This document shows, in pieces, positions 25,488-33,457 of a DNA stretch of 44,854 bases. The position numbers were made by a program, and so were the translations under genes. The notes under the pieces are model-generated. The model did no database searches, had not been told where the DNA came from, and saw only the letters and a list, made by a program, of their open reading frames with translations. The DNA lies in the NCBI GenBank assembly GCA_039798745.1, contig JBDKFK010000010.1:1-44854 (forward strand), written 5' to 3'. Position 1 is the first letter of the stretch, and each line of letters opens with the position of its first letter. The stretch is from JBDKFK01 sp039798745. Lineage in GTDB: Bacteria > Patescibacteriota > Microgenomatia > UBA1406 > GWC2-37-13.

Positions 25488-27011
25488 ATGCTAGCACGAG
25501 TATATTCGGGCGCTGTTGTGGGTCTTACCGGAATTGCGATCGAGGTGGAAGTTGATGTCGCGGGCAGAGGATTTCCCACCTTTACTATAGTCGGTTTACC
25601 CAACAAAGCAATAGACGAGGCAAAAGAACGTGTCCGCACTGCAGTGGTTCATGCGGGTTTTGAGATGCCAGACTCACGCATAACCGTAAATATGGCTCCC
25701 GCTGATATTCCCAAAACCGGCTCGGGATTTGACCTACCCATAGCTGTAGGTATTCTGGCTGCGTCAGGTATTGTTGCCCAAGAGGGTCTTCGTGACGCTT
25801 TGTTTATTGGCGAGGTTTCTCTTGAAGGGAGGATTCGTAGGGTAAACGGCTCTGTTTCGTTGGCAATGCTCGCTCGTGAAAAACACATGAAGTCTCTGTA
25901 TATTCCCACTGACAATGCGTATGAAGCCGCGTTTGTGGATGGCGTCACGGTCTATCCCGTAGCGACGCTTTCTGAGTTGGTATTACATCTCAATAACCAT
26001 GCGCTTATTCCTCCTCAGCCCATAACTGATATCTCACAGATGCGTCACAACGAAGATCATATGAAAGGTGATTTTGCTGATGTTAAAGGGCAAGCTCAGG
26101 CAAAACGAGCGCTTGAGATTGCCGCCGCGGGCTTTCACAATATCCATCTTCGCGGCTCACCTGGCGCGGGTAAAACACTTCTTTCACGGGTCTTTGTAAC
26201 TATTCTGCCCGATCTTACCAAAGAAGAAGTACTCGAAGTCTCCCGTGTATACTCGGCTGCCGGTATGCTGGGTAGCGCACACGTTATGACACGCGCTCCT
26301 TTTCGGTCACCGCATCATACCACCTCTAAAATGGGGCTCATCGGCGGCGGTACTAATCCCACTCCCGGCGAGATTACACTTGCACATCGGGGTGTATTGT
26401 TTCTGGATGAGCTGACCGAGTTTCCCCGGAGTGTTCTTGAAGCTCTTCGCCAACCTCTTGAAGACGGGGTTGTAACCGTGGCTCGAGCCGCGGGCAGTGT
26501 AGCGTTTCCGGCGCGTTTTTTGCTTTTGGGCGCGTCAAATCCGTGTCCCTGCGGGTACCTGGGACATCCACAACGCAGGTGTACCTGTCATATGAGCCAT
26601 ATATTAAAGTACAAAAAGAAACTGTCAGGTCCGCTTACCGACAGAATTGATCTGCACATAGACGTTTCTCCTGTTGAAAATGATGTCCTTACCTCCAGAG
26701 GTGAAAGTGAAACAAGTAAAACAATCGCAGAACGTGTTCAGTCGGCACGCACACGTCAGAGAGAACGTCTAAGTATGCGGGGCAAACTTACAAACGGTGA
26801 GATGAGCTCCGCAGATATTAGAGCGGTTTGTAGTATAACCTCCGGAGCTGAGATGTTGTTGAAAAAAGCAGTATCCGCGCTTTCTTTGTCCGCACGATCT
26901 TACTTCAAAACAATAAAAGTCTCACAGACTATTTCGGACTTAGAAAACGCCGATACTGTAGACACTGCGCATGTCGCGGAGGCATTGCAGTATCGGTCAA
27001 AGGAGAGCTGA
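25488..27011 (+). CDS. comM: ComM/YifB-family Mg-chelatase-like AAA+ ATPase
   Basis: This 507-residue protein has an N-terminal ChlI-type domain (GLPNKAIDEAKERVRTA near residue 37) and an AAA+ core with Walker A GSPGAGKT near 224 and Walker B LFLDEL near 304. A zinc-finger-like insert NPCPCGYLGHPQRRCTC near 350 and the C-terminal Mg_chelatase_C domain follow. ComM is a hexameric helicase that extends heteroduplex during natural transformation in Vibrio and Haemophilus. Length and domains are complete. No competence partner lies next to it, but the pilin-like and VirB6-like genes nearby fit DNA uptake. Its last 15 bases overlap the convergent gene at 26997. Confidence 0.9.
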   Translation: MLARVYSGAVVGLTGIAIEVEVDVAGRGFPTFTIVGLPNKAIDEAKERVRTAVVHAGFEMPDSRITVNMAPADIPKTGSGFDLPIAVGILAASGIVAQEGLRDALFIGEVSLEGRIRRVNGSVSLAMLAREKHMKSLYIPTDNAYEAAFVDGVTVYPVATLSELVLHLNNHALIPPQPITDISQMRHNEDHMKGDFADVKGQAQAKRALEIAAAGFHNIHLRGSPGAGKTLLSRVFVTILPDLTKEEVLEVSRVYSAAGMLGSAHVMTRAPFRSPHHTTSKMGLIGGGTNPTPGEITLAHRGVLFLDELTEFPRSVLEALRQPLEDGVVTVARAAGSVAFPARFLLLGASNPCPCGYLGHPQRRCTCHMSHILKYKKKLSGPLTDRIDLHIDVSPVENDVLTSRGESETSKTIAERVQSARTRQRERLSMRGKLTNGEMSSADIRAVCSITSGAEMLLKKAVSALSLSARSYFKTIKVSQTISDLENADTVDTAHVAEALQYRSKES

Positions 27012-28664
27012 GGCATAGAGTGCCTGAAGAGTTTGGTTGTGAGGAAATAACGGAATGGCTTTTTCTTTGAGAAATTTGGCCGCTTTATCTTTCTTGCCCT
27101 GTTTTATGAGAACCGAGGCGTATAGTTCGTACGCTTTATAATATTTTCCTTTGCTTATGGCCGTAAGATAGTGCTTTTCAGCCTGAGGATATGCATGTTC
27201 GAGTTCCTCAATAATTCCGAGATTAGTCCATGCAACGGGCCGCTCAGGATCTATCTTGGTCGAGCTTATATAATACTTTTTTGCTTCGCTATACTTTTTT
27301 TTCCGGAATAGCTCTGTTGCAAGATTATTGTAGAGCGCGGCAGAATCGGTTGACACGCGTATATCATGGCTGAACAGGCGATAATTATCGAACCAGTCGT
27401 AGGTACGTATATAGGTACGAGCCGCAAAAAGAACAACTACTATCACCAGAAAGAGTTGTACCCTTGATCTGTATGGCTTTTCATAGAAAAACTGTTGGAT
27501 GACTATGCCAATCATGCCGATAAGGCCCACGATCGAAAAATAAAACCAGTGTTCATCAACGGTGAAGTCGAGAGGGATAATGTGCGCATGCATGAGGAGT
27601 CCGAGAATAAGCATAGAAAGAGCAATGACAAATGTTTTTGGCACTCGGTCAGCATTCGCGTTTGTTTTATGGTTCAAGAGTTTGTCATTGGTAGCCTTAT
27701 AGTAGAAGTAGAACAGTAAAACTATCGAAGCGATAGCGACACTCACGTCGGCAAGAAGAGGCAGGTAAACATTGGTAAAGGTAGCTTCACGGATTATCCA
27801 TTCCTGGGAGATCGCAAGTTGTATAGGAAGAACAAAGGTGTAGAGGTAAAAAAATATAATAGCGGGAAGATGAATAATATACTTGTCGAGCGACATGAGC
27901 GCCAGCGGTCCGATTCCGGTTCTGCCGTCGCACATATGTGCCACTCCACACCGCATGCTTGTATAAACTGCCATAACGAGGAGAGAAGAGACAACAAAGA
28001 CGAGCGTTTTTTTACGATTAAAAAGATGTATATAAATATAGGTGATTCCCATAAAAAGCAGCGTTGTCTCTTTGCTGAGGAGTCCGAGAAAGAAGAGAAG
28101 CATGCTTCCAAGAAGCGTATATACGGTGAACGGTTTATGGATTAAAAGTAATAGTCCGGACATCCCAAAGAAGAAAAATAACGGTTCGTTTACGGCCGCA
28201 ACATAGGCTACTCCACTCACAAGCATAGGATGAGCAAGAAAAATGAGCGAGAGAAGAAAGGGGAGAAGGTCGTGTGTAGGTGATGTCTCTTTTTTTAGCA
28301 ACCAGCGGAGAAATATAAAGGTAAGGATAGCGTTGCTGCAGTGCAGGAGTACAGAGAATAGATGATAAGGCAACGGATTAAGCTGTGCAACGGTATAGAT
28401 TGAAGAATAGACAACGCTCATGATGGGGCGATAAAATCCGCCAATAAGTTGTTTTGCATCACCGCCATAAAATGTTCCGCCTTTAAAAAATAAGTGTATA
28501 TTGGAGAATGATTTAATTATTTCGTTGTTTACGATTTGTCCTTCGTCATCAAGAACGAATCCTGCAGAGAGCGCAGGAAGGTAGATTAAGAGCCCCAGAG
28601 CTACTATTATGAAGCTATAGATTGCGAATTTCCTCTTGACAAAAATTTCCCAGTATCCTACCAT
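26997..28664 (-). CDS. TMTC-like membrane glycosyltransferase with TPR tail
   Basis: A 555-residue protein with about eleven membrane segments (to residue 420), then three TPR units (420-540). It opens with FVLDDEGQIVNN near residue 35, the acidic motif of GT-C / TMTC-type O-mannosyltransferases. TPRs appear as YNNLATELFRKKKYSEAKKY, WTNLGIIEELEHAYPQAEKHY and AYELYASVLIKQGKKDKAA. Such enzymes glycosylate outside proteins using polyprenyl-phosphate sugars. A TATAAT lies six bases before the start, so the transcript seems leaderless. It overlaps the comM end by 15 bases and shares no strand neighbour. Sugar and target are unknown. Confidence 0.75.
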   Translation of the reverse strand: MVGYWEIFVKRKFAIYSFIIVALGLLIYLPALSAGFVLDDEGQIVNNEIIKSFSNIHLFFKGGTFYGGDAKQLIGGFYRPIMSVVYSSIYTVAQLNPLPYHLFSVLLHCSNAILTFIFLRWLLKKETSPTHDLLPFLLSLIFLAHPMLVSGVAYVAAVNEPLFFFFGMSGLLLLIHKPFTVYTLLGSMLLFFLGLLSKETTLLFMGITYIYIHLFNRKKTLVFVVSSLLVMAVYTSMRCGVAHMCDGRTGIGPLALMSLDKYIIHLPAIIFFYLYTFVLPIQLAISQEWIIREATFTNVYLPLLADVSVAIASIVLLFYFYYKATNDKLLNHKTNANADRVPKTFVIALSMLILGLLMHAHIIPLDFTVDEHWFYFSIVGLIGMIGIVIQQFFYEKPYRSRVQLFLVIVVVLFAARTYIRTYDWFDNYRLFSHDIRVSTDSAALYNNLATELFRKKKYSEAKKYYISSTKIDPERPVAWTNLGIIEELEHAYPQAEKHYLTAISKGKYYKAYELYASVLIKQGKKDKAAKFLKEKAIPLFPHNQTLQALYASALL

Positions 28665-28670
28665 GAATAT

Positions 28671-28676
28671 ATTATA
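28671..28676 (-). promoter_or_regulatory. -10 of the TMTC-like gene
   Basis: TATAAT on the minus strand ends six bases before the ATG at 28664. Confidence 0.55.
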
Positions 28677-28711
28677 GTTTTCCTAATTACTAATTTCCAA
28701 AGCACCCCACT

Positions 28712-29149
28712 ATGTCGAAATTAAAAGATTTCTTGACTTCTAAGGGTCAGTATATAGCATACGGACTCATTCCGGTAGTGTACGCACAGGGCACCGCAAA
28801 CCCTGATTTATCAGTAAGTCTTGGCTGGTCTATTCCAAGTCTCGGAGGCATCTTAACGTTCATCATCCGATTCTTTTTCGTAATAGCCGGACTCGCCGCG
28901 TTGTTCTATCTCTTGCTAGGTGCATTGGCTTGGGTAACTTCTGGAGGTAGTAAGGAAAACGTAGAAAAAGCTCAACAGAAAATCATTGCCGCCGTTGTCG
29001 GAGTCGTTCTTATCGTAGTAGTACTAAGTATCATCTGGACGCTTGAAACGGTCGTCTTTAAGAAATGTATCTGCTTCGGAATTTCATGTCCTGTTACTAT
29101 TCCAAGCATCATTGGAACGACAACACCTCCTCCCGGTTGCACACCGTGA
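28712..29149 (+). CDS. VirB2/TrbC-like pilin-type small membrane protein
   Basis: This 145-residue protein has an N-terminal hydrophobic leader with a likely cleavage near PVVYAQG (about 22-28). Two membrane helices follow (about 49-75 and 88-112), separated by a short polar loop (SGGSKENVEKAQQK), the layout of VirB2/TrbC-type pilins. The tail holds three to four Cys (KKCICFGISCP) and a Thr/Pro end. It is divergent from the TMTC-like gene by 47 bases and followed by a terminator and a second pilin-like gene. A role in a type IV secretion-like pilus with the VirB6-like protein is inferred. Confidence 0.7.
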   Translation: MSKLKDFLTSKGQYIAYGLIPVVYAQGTANPDLSVSLGWSIPSLGGILTFIIRFFFVIAGLAALFYLLLGALAWVTSGGSKENVEKAQQKIIAAVVGVVLIVVVLSIIWTLETVVFKKCICFGISCPVTIPSIIGTTTPPPGCTP

Positions 29150-29178
29150 GTAGTTTATACCTAACAGTGAAAAAACAA

Positions 29179-29215
29179 AAAATAGAGATTGACCACAAGT
29201 CAATCTCTATTTTTG
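29179..29215 (+). terminator. Intrinsic terminator between pilin-like genes
   Basis: An AATAGAGATTGAC/GTCAATCTCTATT stem with a CACAA loop and T-run lies 30 bases after the first pilin-like gene. Confidence 0.9.
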
Positions 29216-29240
29216 TATATACAAGTTGAAATACAATACT

Positions 29241-29597
29241 ATGCAGCTATTACCCGCGCTTCCTGTGTACGCACAAACTACCTGGGCCAACTGTTCTGTT
29301 GACGGAGTCCCGACGTTGAAATGTTTTGAGATTATTTATGAAAATGTTCTCACGATTACATCAGGGTTCATTATCCTAGCTCTCTTTATAATGCTTCTTA
29401 TGGGAGGGTATAACTACCTCACATCGTTTGGTAGCCCTGATAAGGTAAAGAAGGCACAGACAACCATAAAATTTGCTCTGTATGGCTTTATGTTATACAT
29501 AAGCGCGTTTCTTATATTAAGAACAATAAGTTACTTGTTCCTTCAGGACAAGGGAAGTCTGTTTAAGTTTGAGATTAATGACCAGGGAAGTCCGTAA
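29241..29597 (+). CDS. Second VirB2-like pilin-type small membrane protein
   Basis: Starting at the ATG at 29241 gives 118 residues; a TTG at 29226 is in frame but has no SD. TACAAT overlaps just upstream. The short leader (LLPALPVYAQ) resembles that of the neighbour (PVVYAQ). Two membrane helices (about 33-55 and 77-99) flank a polar loop (FGSPDKVKKAQTT), and a disulfide is possible between Cys residues in NCSVDGVPTLKCFE. The paralogy with 28712-29149 is weak but the layout is the same. Probable component of the same surface or DNA-transfer machine. Confidence 0.65.
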   Translation: MQLLPALPVYAQTTWANCSVDGVPTLKCFEIIYENVLTITSGFIILALFIMLLMGGYNYLTSFGSPDKVKKAQTTIKFALYGFMLYISAFLILRTISYLFLQDKGSLFKFEINDQGSP

Positions 29598-29599
29598 GA

Positions 29600-29749
29600 C
29601 TATTTAGTGGGAGTCACGAAGATAACCTTGACGCCATTTTCTTGAGGAAGGGGAGAGTGAATACTGTCGCCTTCCTTAAAGAAATTGTACGCGACAAACA
29701 AAAGAAGCGTGGCACCGATTACGATAAAACCTATACCTACAAATTTCAT
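29600..29749 (-). CDS. 49-residue single-TM protein coupled to GT2
   Basis: The minus strand encodes 49 residues: a membrane helix MKFVGIGFIVIGATLLLFVA followed by a polar tail with ENGVKVIFVTPTK at the end. Its ATG overlaps the GT2 stop (ATGA at 29746-29749), so translation is coupled. A weak SD-like AGGAAT precedes it. It probably assists or anchors the glycosyltransferase, but I know of no family. It ends three bases from the convergent pilin-like gene. Confidence 0.7.
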   Translation of the reverse strand: MKFVGIGFIVIGATLLLFVAYNFFKEGDSIHSPLPQENGVKVIFVTPTK

Positions 29750-30675
29750 ATATTCCTGGTGTCTTTGATAATGTATGGCGGCCTTCGCTGTACTTCTTTA
29801 TAGATCTTGCTTATATATTCGCCAATGATGCCGATGGTAATGAGCTGAACACCGCCTATAAACATGATCCCTACAAACAGACCTGTCCATCCTGTAACCC
29901 AGTAGTCGGGTAAAAAGATTCTTCCGAATACGGCATATATTATTCCCATAAAACCCAAAGTGGCTGAAATAAATCCTATATACGAAGCAAGACGCAGTGG
30001 TTTGGTGGAAAATGAGGTTATGCCGTCAAGCGCGAGGTTAACCATTTTTGAGATGCCATAATGAGTTGTGCCAGAGTGTCTTTTGTCGCGGGTGAAATAT
30101 ACGTAGTCTGTCGGATATCCGCCCCAGGCTACAAGACCTCTTAAGAAACGAGATTGTTCGGGGAGGTCGTTGAGAAAGGTAACAATTTTTCTATCAAGAA
30201 GGCGAAAATCTCCTACTTCCTGTGGAATCGGGGTATCGGAAAGGAAGTTAATCATTCGGTAAAACATGTTCGCGGTAGATGTTTTGAAGAAACTTTCACC
30301 TGTACGTTTAGCCCGCTTAGCATACACAATCATAGCTCCATCCTGCCATTTCTGAATCATCTCATCAATGATTTCCGGGGTGTCCTGGAGGTCGGCGTCG
30401 ATACTTATGACACAGTCTCCCACCGCGTGTTCATAGCCACAGCTAAGAGCTACCTGATGACCAAAGTTGCGATAAAAACTAATGATCTTTATTTCTTTAT
30501 TGTCTGCACAGTAGTCTTCGATTATTTTTTTTGTCTTATCACGCGAGCCGTCGTTTACGAAGATAACTTCATATGTGTATTTTTCCAGTACAGGAAGCAG
30601 ACGCTTTAATAGCGGTTCTATATTTTTTTCTTCATTGAAGACGGGAACTACTACGGAGACTTTAAATTTTGACAT
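29746..30675 (-). CDS. GT2 glycosyltransferase (polyprenyl-phosphate mannosyl/glucosyl transferase type)
   Basis: A 309-residue protein with a GT-A domain (1-225) and two C-terminal membrane helices (about 230-290). Motifs are VVVPVFNEEKNIE (8-20), FVNDGSRDKT (39-48), and the metal-binding SIDADLQ (91-97, D93/D95). The QEVGDFRLLDRK loop follows. It matches the DPM1/GtrB/YkcC group, which makes a polyprenyl-phosphate sugar on the cytoplasmic face. That product could supply the GT-C enzymes at 11647-12978 and 26997-28664. It is followed by an overlapping 49-residue gene. Confidence 0.88.
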   Translation of the reverse strand: MSKFKVSVVVPVFNEEKNIEPLLKRLLPVLEKYTYEVIFVNDGSRDKTKKIIEDYCADNKEIKIISFYRNFGHQVALSCGYEHAVGDCVISIDADLQDTPEIIDEMIQKWQDGAMIVYAKRAKRTGESFFKTSTANMFYRMINFLSDTPIPQEVGDFRLLDRKIVTFLNDLPEQSRFLRGLVAWGGYPTDYVYFTRDKRHSGTTHYGISKMVNLALDGITSFSTKPLRLASYIGFISATLGFMGIIYAVFGRIFLPDYWVTGWTGLFVGIMFIGGVQLITIGIIGEYISKIYKEVQRRPPYIIKDTRNI

Positions 30676-30814
30676 GGAGTCGTGCCTTTAATTGCTAATT
30701 ATATAACCTGTTACAGGTACATAATACTCCATTTATGGCACATTCGCAATTATTTTGTCAGCCTATTCTTGTTGCGGGCCGCCTGAAGCGAGCCTCGCAA
30801 TGTATTCTCTTATG
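30676..30814. other. Spacer between GT2 and tRNA-Met
   Basis: It contains an imperfect TTGCG/CGCAA hairpin around 30771-30800 downstream of the tRNA. It could be its 3' processing or termination signal, but no T-run follows. No gene seen. Confidence 0.35.
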
Positions 30815-30884
30815 TTGCGGGGCCGGGAGTCGAACCCGGTCTAGGAGATTATGAGCCTCCCGTGCGGCCGTACACTACCCCGCA
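30815..30884 (-). tRNA. tRNA-Met (CAT)
   Basis: The minus strand folds into a 70-base cloverleaf: acceptor TGCGGGG/CCCCGCA, a short D arm, anticodon stem GGAGG/TCTCC with loop CTCATAA (anticodon CAT), and T arm CCGGG-TTCGACT-CCCGG. Discriminator A; CCA is not encoded. The loop CTCATAA and the weak U1-A72 pair are initiator-like, but the three G-C pairs of initiator anticodon stems are missing. Elongator, initiator or Ile2 cannot be decided. Confidence 0.88.
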
Positions 30885-30949
30885 TTGACCACAAATGTAT
30901 TATTTCTATATATTTGCGTGCTTCATTATATTAGATCGCAGGCAGTATG

Positions 30950-31288
30950 TCAATTTTTGAAGAAGCTATCCCACCACTGTTCATATACCGGCGCGGGGGT
31001 AGGCGTGGTTATTATGGGTGTAGGAGAGGGTAGCGGGATGATAACCGATACCTCACCAGACTTGAGAAGGTTGAGTTTGTTTCTTATGGTTTTTTCAACT
31101 TCGTGAGGATCGCTGTTTTTGAGAAGCTGGGTTTTGAGTACTGTGTTGTTTTTTTTCTCTTTCTCATACTCTTTCTTGTAGTTTTCATAGAACAGGACGT
31201 TTTTTTTGTACTCCACGAAGTTACGTGTAAGGGCGTAGACAAAGAACAGCATAAGGCATACAAATAGAATAGATTTAAATCTCTTCAT
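30950..31288 (-). CDS. FtsL/DivIC-family septum protein
   Basis: This 112-residue protein is a short cytoplasmic N-terminus, a membrane helix (about 5-24), and a coiled coil (about 30-75). The DPHEVEKTIRNKLNLLKSGEV motif (60-80) is typical of DivIC/FtsL septum-formation initiators. A Pro/Thr-rich tail closes it. It should bind the FtsB/FtsQ-like partners at the division site. The TGCTATACT box ends six bases before its ATG. Confidence 0.78.
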   Translation of the reverse strand: MKRFKSILFVCLMLFFVYALTRNFVEYKKNVLFYENYKKEYEKEKKNNTVLKTQLLKNSDPHEVEKTIRNKLNLLKSGEVSVIIPLPSPTPIITTPTPAPVYEQWWDSFFKN

Positions 31289-31294
31289 AGGTTA

Positions 31295-31300
31295 AGTATA
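31295..31300 (-). promoter_or_regulatory. Extended -10 of the FtsL-like gene
   Basis: TGCTATACT on the minus strand ends six bases before the ATG at 31288. Confidence 0.55.
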
Positions 31301-31314
31301 GCAGAATCGGAGCG

Positions 31315-31749
31315 TTATCTGGCTTCAATCATCTGTAATATCCGTGATGATTCGGCTTTATTCTTGAGCTCTTTCATGCACAAGCCGATTATGGCTTTAG
31401 CATTTTTGTTATAGAGATCCTGGTTTGCGGCTATGATGCGGTCAACTTCGTGTTTCAGATCTTCGTCTGATAGTTCTTTGGGGAGGTAAACCGCGATAAG
31501 TTCGAGCTGGCCTTTGTACTCTGCAGCAAGATCAGGGCGGTTACCTTTTTCGAAGGAGTCTATAGACTCTTTAAGTTCTTTTACCTGTTTTCTGAGGATA
31601 TCAAGAACTTCTTCGTCGGTAGGCTCAACTCTTTTCTCGATCTCTTTATTTTTAATTTTTGCTAGAATATACCTAAGTGTTTCAAGTTTTTTCTTATCAC
31701 CAGACTTAAGTGCCGTAATTTGGTCGTTTTGGATGGTTTGTTTTATCAT
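31315..31749 (-). CDS. GatB/YqeY domain protein
   Basis: The 144-residue protein fits the YqeY family: KLETLRYILAKIKNKEIEKR at the start, LRKQVKELKESIDSFEKGNRPDLA in the middle and AIIGLCMKELKNKAESSRI in the tail domain. It is related to the tail of GatB, which binds tRNA in the amidotransferase. Its own role is unclear. Length is normal (about 148). The start is 15 bases from the divergent gene at 31764, so the promoters overlap. Confidence 0.85.
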   Translation of the reverse strand: MIKQTIQNDQITALKSGDKKKLETLRYILAKIKNKEIEKRVEPTDEEVLDILRKQVKELKESIDSFEKGNRPDLAAEYKGQLELIAVYLPKELSDEDLKHEVDRIIAANQDLYNKNAKAIIGLCMKELKNKAESSRILQMIEAR

Positions 31750-31755
31750 TTCCTA

Positions 31756-31761
31756 ATTATA
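31756..31761 (-). promoter_or_regulatory. -10 of the YqeY gene
   Basis: TATAAT on the minus strand ends six bases before ATG at 31749. Only 14 bases separate the two divergent starts, so both promoters overlap the neighbouring coding region. Confidence 0.5.
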
Positions 31762-31763
31762 CT

Positions 31764-32162
31764 ATGCCTAAGAAAAATCGTACAGATGTATTAGAGCTGA
31801 TCACGAAGTTTCAAACCAAGGTGCTCAACAACAAGCCTTCTATGCAAGAGATGTTTGATGATATTCGCATGATGAAGTTCCGGATTAAGCCGGTACAGGG
31901 CGATATCTCGAGTATTAACTTACATGACAAGGGGTTTATCGAGACTCTGTGGAGTCTTGGCAAGCTTGAAGAGTTTTTTCAGACGAATATAAGTTCGCTG
32001 CCTCTTGCACAGAAGAATGTATTCTTCCGATTGTTTGACGATATCTATAAGAAGTTTCATAGCCAGCTTAATGGAGCTAATCTCAAACATGAGTCGCCCT
32101 CCGACAATCCTTCGGTCCTCGAGATGGAGATCTTCAAGGACAAACAATTAAAAGTTAACTAA
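31764..32162 (+). CDS. Small soluble protein of unknown function
   Basis: I do not recognise this 132-residue, charged and mainly helical protein. It has no membrane segment, signal or Cys. It lies 14 bases before the DEDD nuclease gene on the same strand, so the two are probably co-transcribed. Start chosen at the first ATG directly after the divergent YqeY gene. Confidence 0.6.
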   Translation: MPKKNRTDVLELITKFQTKVLNNKPSMQEMFDDIRMMKFRIKPVQGDISSINLHDKGFIETLWSLGKLEEFFQTNISSLPLAQKNVFFRLFDDIYKKFHSQLNGANLKHESPSDNPSVLEMEIFKDKQLKVN

Positions 32163-32176
32163 GCTGGAGTAATCGT

Positions 32177-32758
32177 ATGCAAAGATTTCCCATCGTTCTT
32201 GATTTGGAGACAAAATATACGTTTAGAGAGTTTAATGATCATAGAAAACTCGGTATATCGATTGCGGTGATCTACGATTACGCAGACAACAAAGCCAAAG
32301 CATATCTTGAAAACGAGATTCCCAAGCTGTTTCCCATTCTGGAAAATGCTTCATACATAATCGGCTACAACTCCCGGAGTTTTGATATTCCGGTACTGCA
32401 GGCATACTATCCCGGTGATACAACCAACTTTACTCAGTTTGATATTCTTGAGGATATTAAAGACAAGCTTGGCCGCAGACTGGCACTAAACGACGTAGTC
32501 TACGCAACCCTTGGTAAGAAGAAGACAGGACATGGCCTTATGGCGATAGACATGTACCGTGAAGGCCGCATAGACGAGCTAAGAGACTACTGTCTCAACG
32601 ACGTAATGGTGACCAAGGATTTGCTTGACTATGGTGTGAAGCATGGGGAGATAAACTATATCGATGAGATCGGCAAGAAGAGCATAAAGGTGGACTGGAA
32701 GAAATATGTTGAGGAACAGGGAGATAGCAAGGATATGCCACTTACTTTGCCTTTTTGA
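32177..32758 (+). CDS. DEDD-type RNase H-like nuclease (YprB-like)
   Basis: A 193-residue protein with three exonuclease motifs: LDLET (about 8-12), YNSRSFDIP (about 63-71) and YCLNDVMVTKDL (about 149-160). These supply the acidic residues for two metal ions. The order and spacing fit the RNase H-like YprB/predicted 3'-5' exonuclease group. It is shorter than YprB, a single-domain version. A weak SD (GGAG) lies nine bases before the ATG; co-transcription with the preceding gene is likely. Substrate (RNA or DNA) is not readable. Confidence 0.72.
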   Translation: MQRFPIVLDLETKYTFREFNDHRKLGISIAVIYDYADNKAKAYLENEIPKLFPILENASYIIGYNSRSFDIPVLQAYYPGDTTNFTQFDILEDIKDKLGRRLALNDVVYATLGKKKTGHGLMAIDMYREGRIDELRDYCLNDVMVTKDLLDYGVKHGEINYIDEIGKKSIKVDWKKYVEEQGDSKDMPLTLPF

Positions 32759-32842
32759 TCTCGCAACGCAAGATCAGCGAAAATCCAGTTAATCTTCCAT
32801 TTTCACCTATTATTTGGTAATATATACCCACAGAACGCTGTT

Positions 32843-32914
32843 TCCCTCGTAGCTCAACGGTAGAGCAAGATGCTGTTAACATCGAGGTTCGTGGTTCGAA
32901 TCCACGCGAGGGAG
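32843..32914 (+). tRNA. tRNA-Asn (GTT)
   Basis: A 72-base cloverleaf: acceptor TCCCTCG/CGAGGGA, D arm GCTC-AACGGTA-GAGC, anticodon loop CTGTTAA (GTT), variable loop AGGTT, and T arm CGTGG-TTCGAAT-CCACG. Discriminator G as expected for Asn. CCA is not encoded. Confidence 0.95.
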
Positions 32915-32951
32915 CAAAATAAAACCGCTTTATCCACTCACCTTAATTTGT

Positions 32952-32957
32952 TAAAAT
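32952..32957 (+). promoter_or_regulatory. Extended -10 of the PhnB-like gene
   Basis: TGTTAAAAT ends six bases before the ATG at 32964. Confidence 0.5.
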
Positions 32958-32963
32958 TAATCT

Positions 32964-33392
32964 ATGCCTACAATAAATACCTGGATTAACTTCAACGGTA
33001 ATGCTGAAGAAGCATTTGCGTTTTATAAATCAGTATTCGGTGGAGAGTTTGCCAAGGTGGTGCGTTTCAAAGATCTCGCGAGCGCTGAATTCCCTGTGCC
33101 AGAAAAAGAAGAACATAAAATAATGTATATTGCGTTACCTATCGGTACCGCTACTATGCTGATAGCCAATGATGTCCCGGAAGTTTTGGGACGAGTAAAT
33201 GAGCATGAAAATCGAAGCAAAATTTTGGTAGGTGTGGAAAGTAAAGAAGAGGCCGACAGATTATTTACTGGCCTTTCAGCCGGAGGAGAAGTAGAAGGAC
33301 CTATGGGAGACAGCCCGTGGGGTTCATACGCGGGTATGTTTCGAGATAAATACGGTATTGAGTGGATAATAGAGTTCTCTCCTAATAAATAA
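32964..33392 (+). CDS. PhnB-like VOC protein
   Basis: This 142-residue protein of the vicinal-oxygen-chelate fold begins INTWINFNGNAEEAFAFYKSVF, the signature of the PhnB/"3-demethylubiquinone methyltransferase" group. It ends with MFRDKYGIEWIIEF. Two beta-alpha-beta-beta-beta repeats are seen; a metal site is not sure because expected His/Glu ligands are partly missing. Related proteins act as metal-dependent enzymes or binding proteins, with no known substrate here. Part of a run of small accessory genes. Confidence 0.8.
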   Translation: MPTINTWINFNGNAEEAFAFYKSVFGGEFAKVVRFKDLASAEFPVPEKEEHKIMYIALPIGTATMLIANDVPEVLGRVNEHENRSKILVGVESKEEADRLFTGLSAGGEVEGPMGDSPWGSYAGMFRDKYGIEWIIEFSPNK

Positions 33393-33445
33393 ATATGTTA
33401 TCTAAGGTATGGTTTTCTCTGGATTTCTTCGGAATTTTGTTTTGA

Positions 33446-33451
33446 TATAAT
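33446..33451 (+). promoter_or_regulatory. Extended -10 (TTTTGATATAAT)
   Basis: TGATATAAT ends six bases before the ATG at 33458. Confidence 0.6.
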
Positions 33452-33457
33452 TCTTCT

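Noticed and set aside
30771..30800. Rho-independent terminator after tRNA-Met
   Set aside because: Imperfect stem and no T-run.
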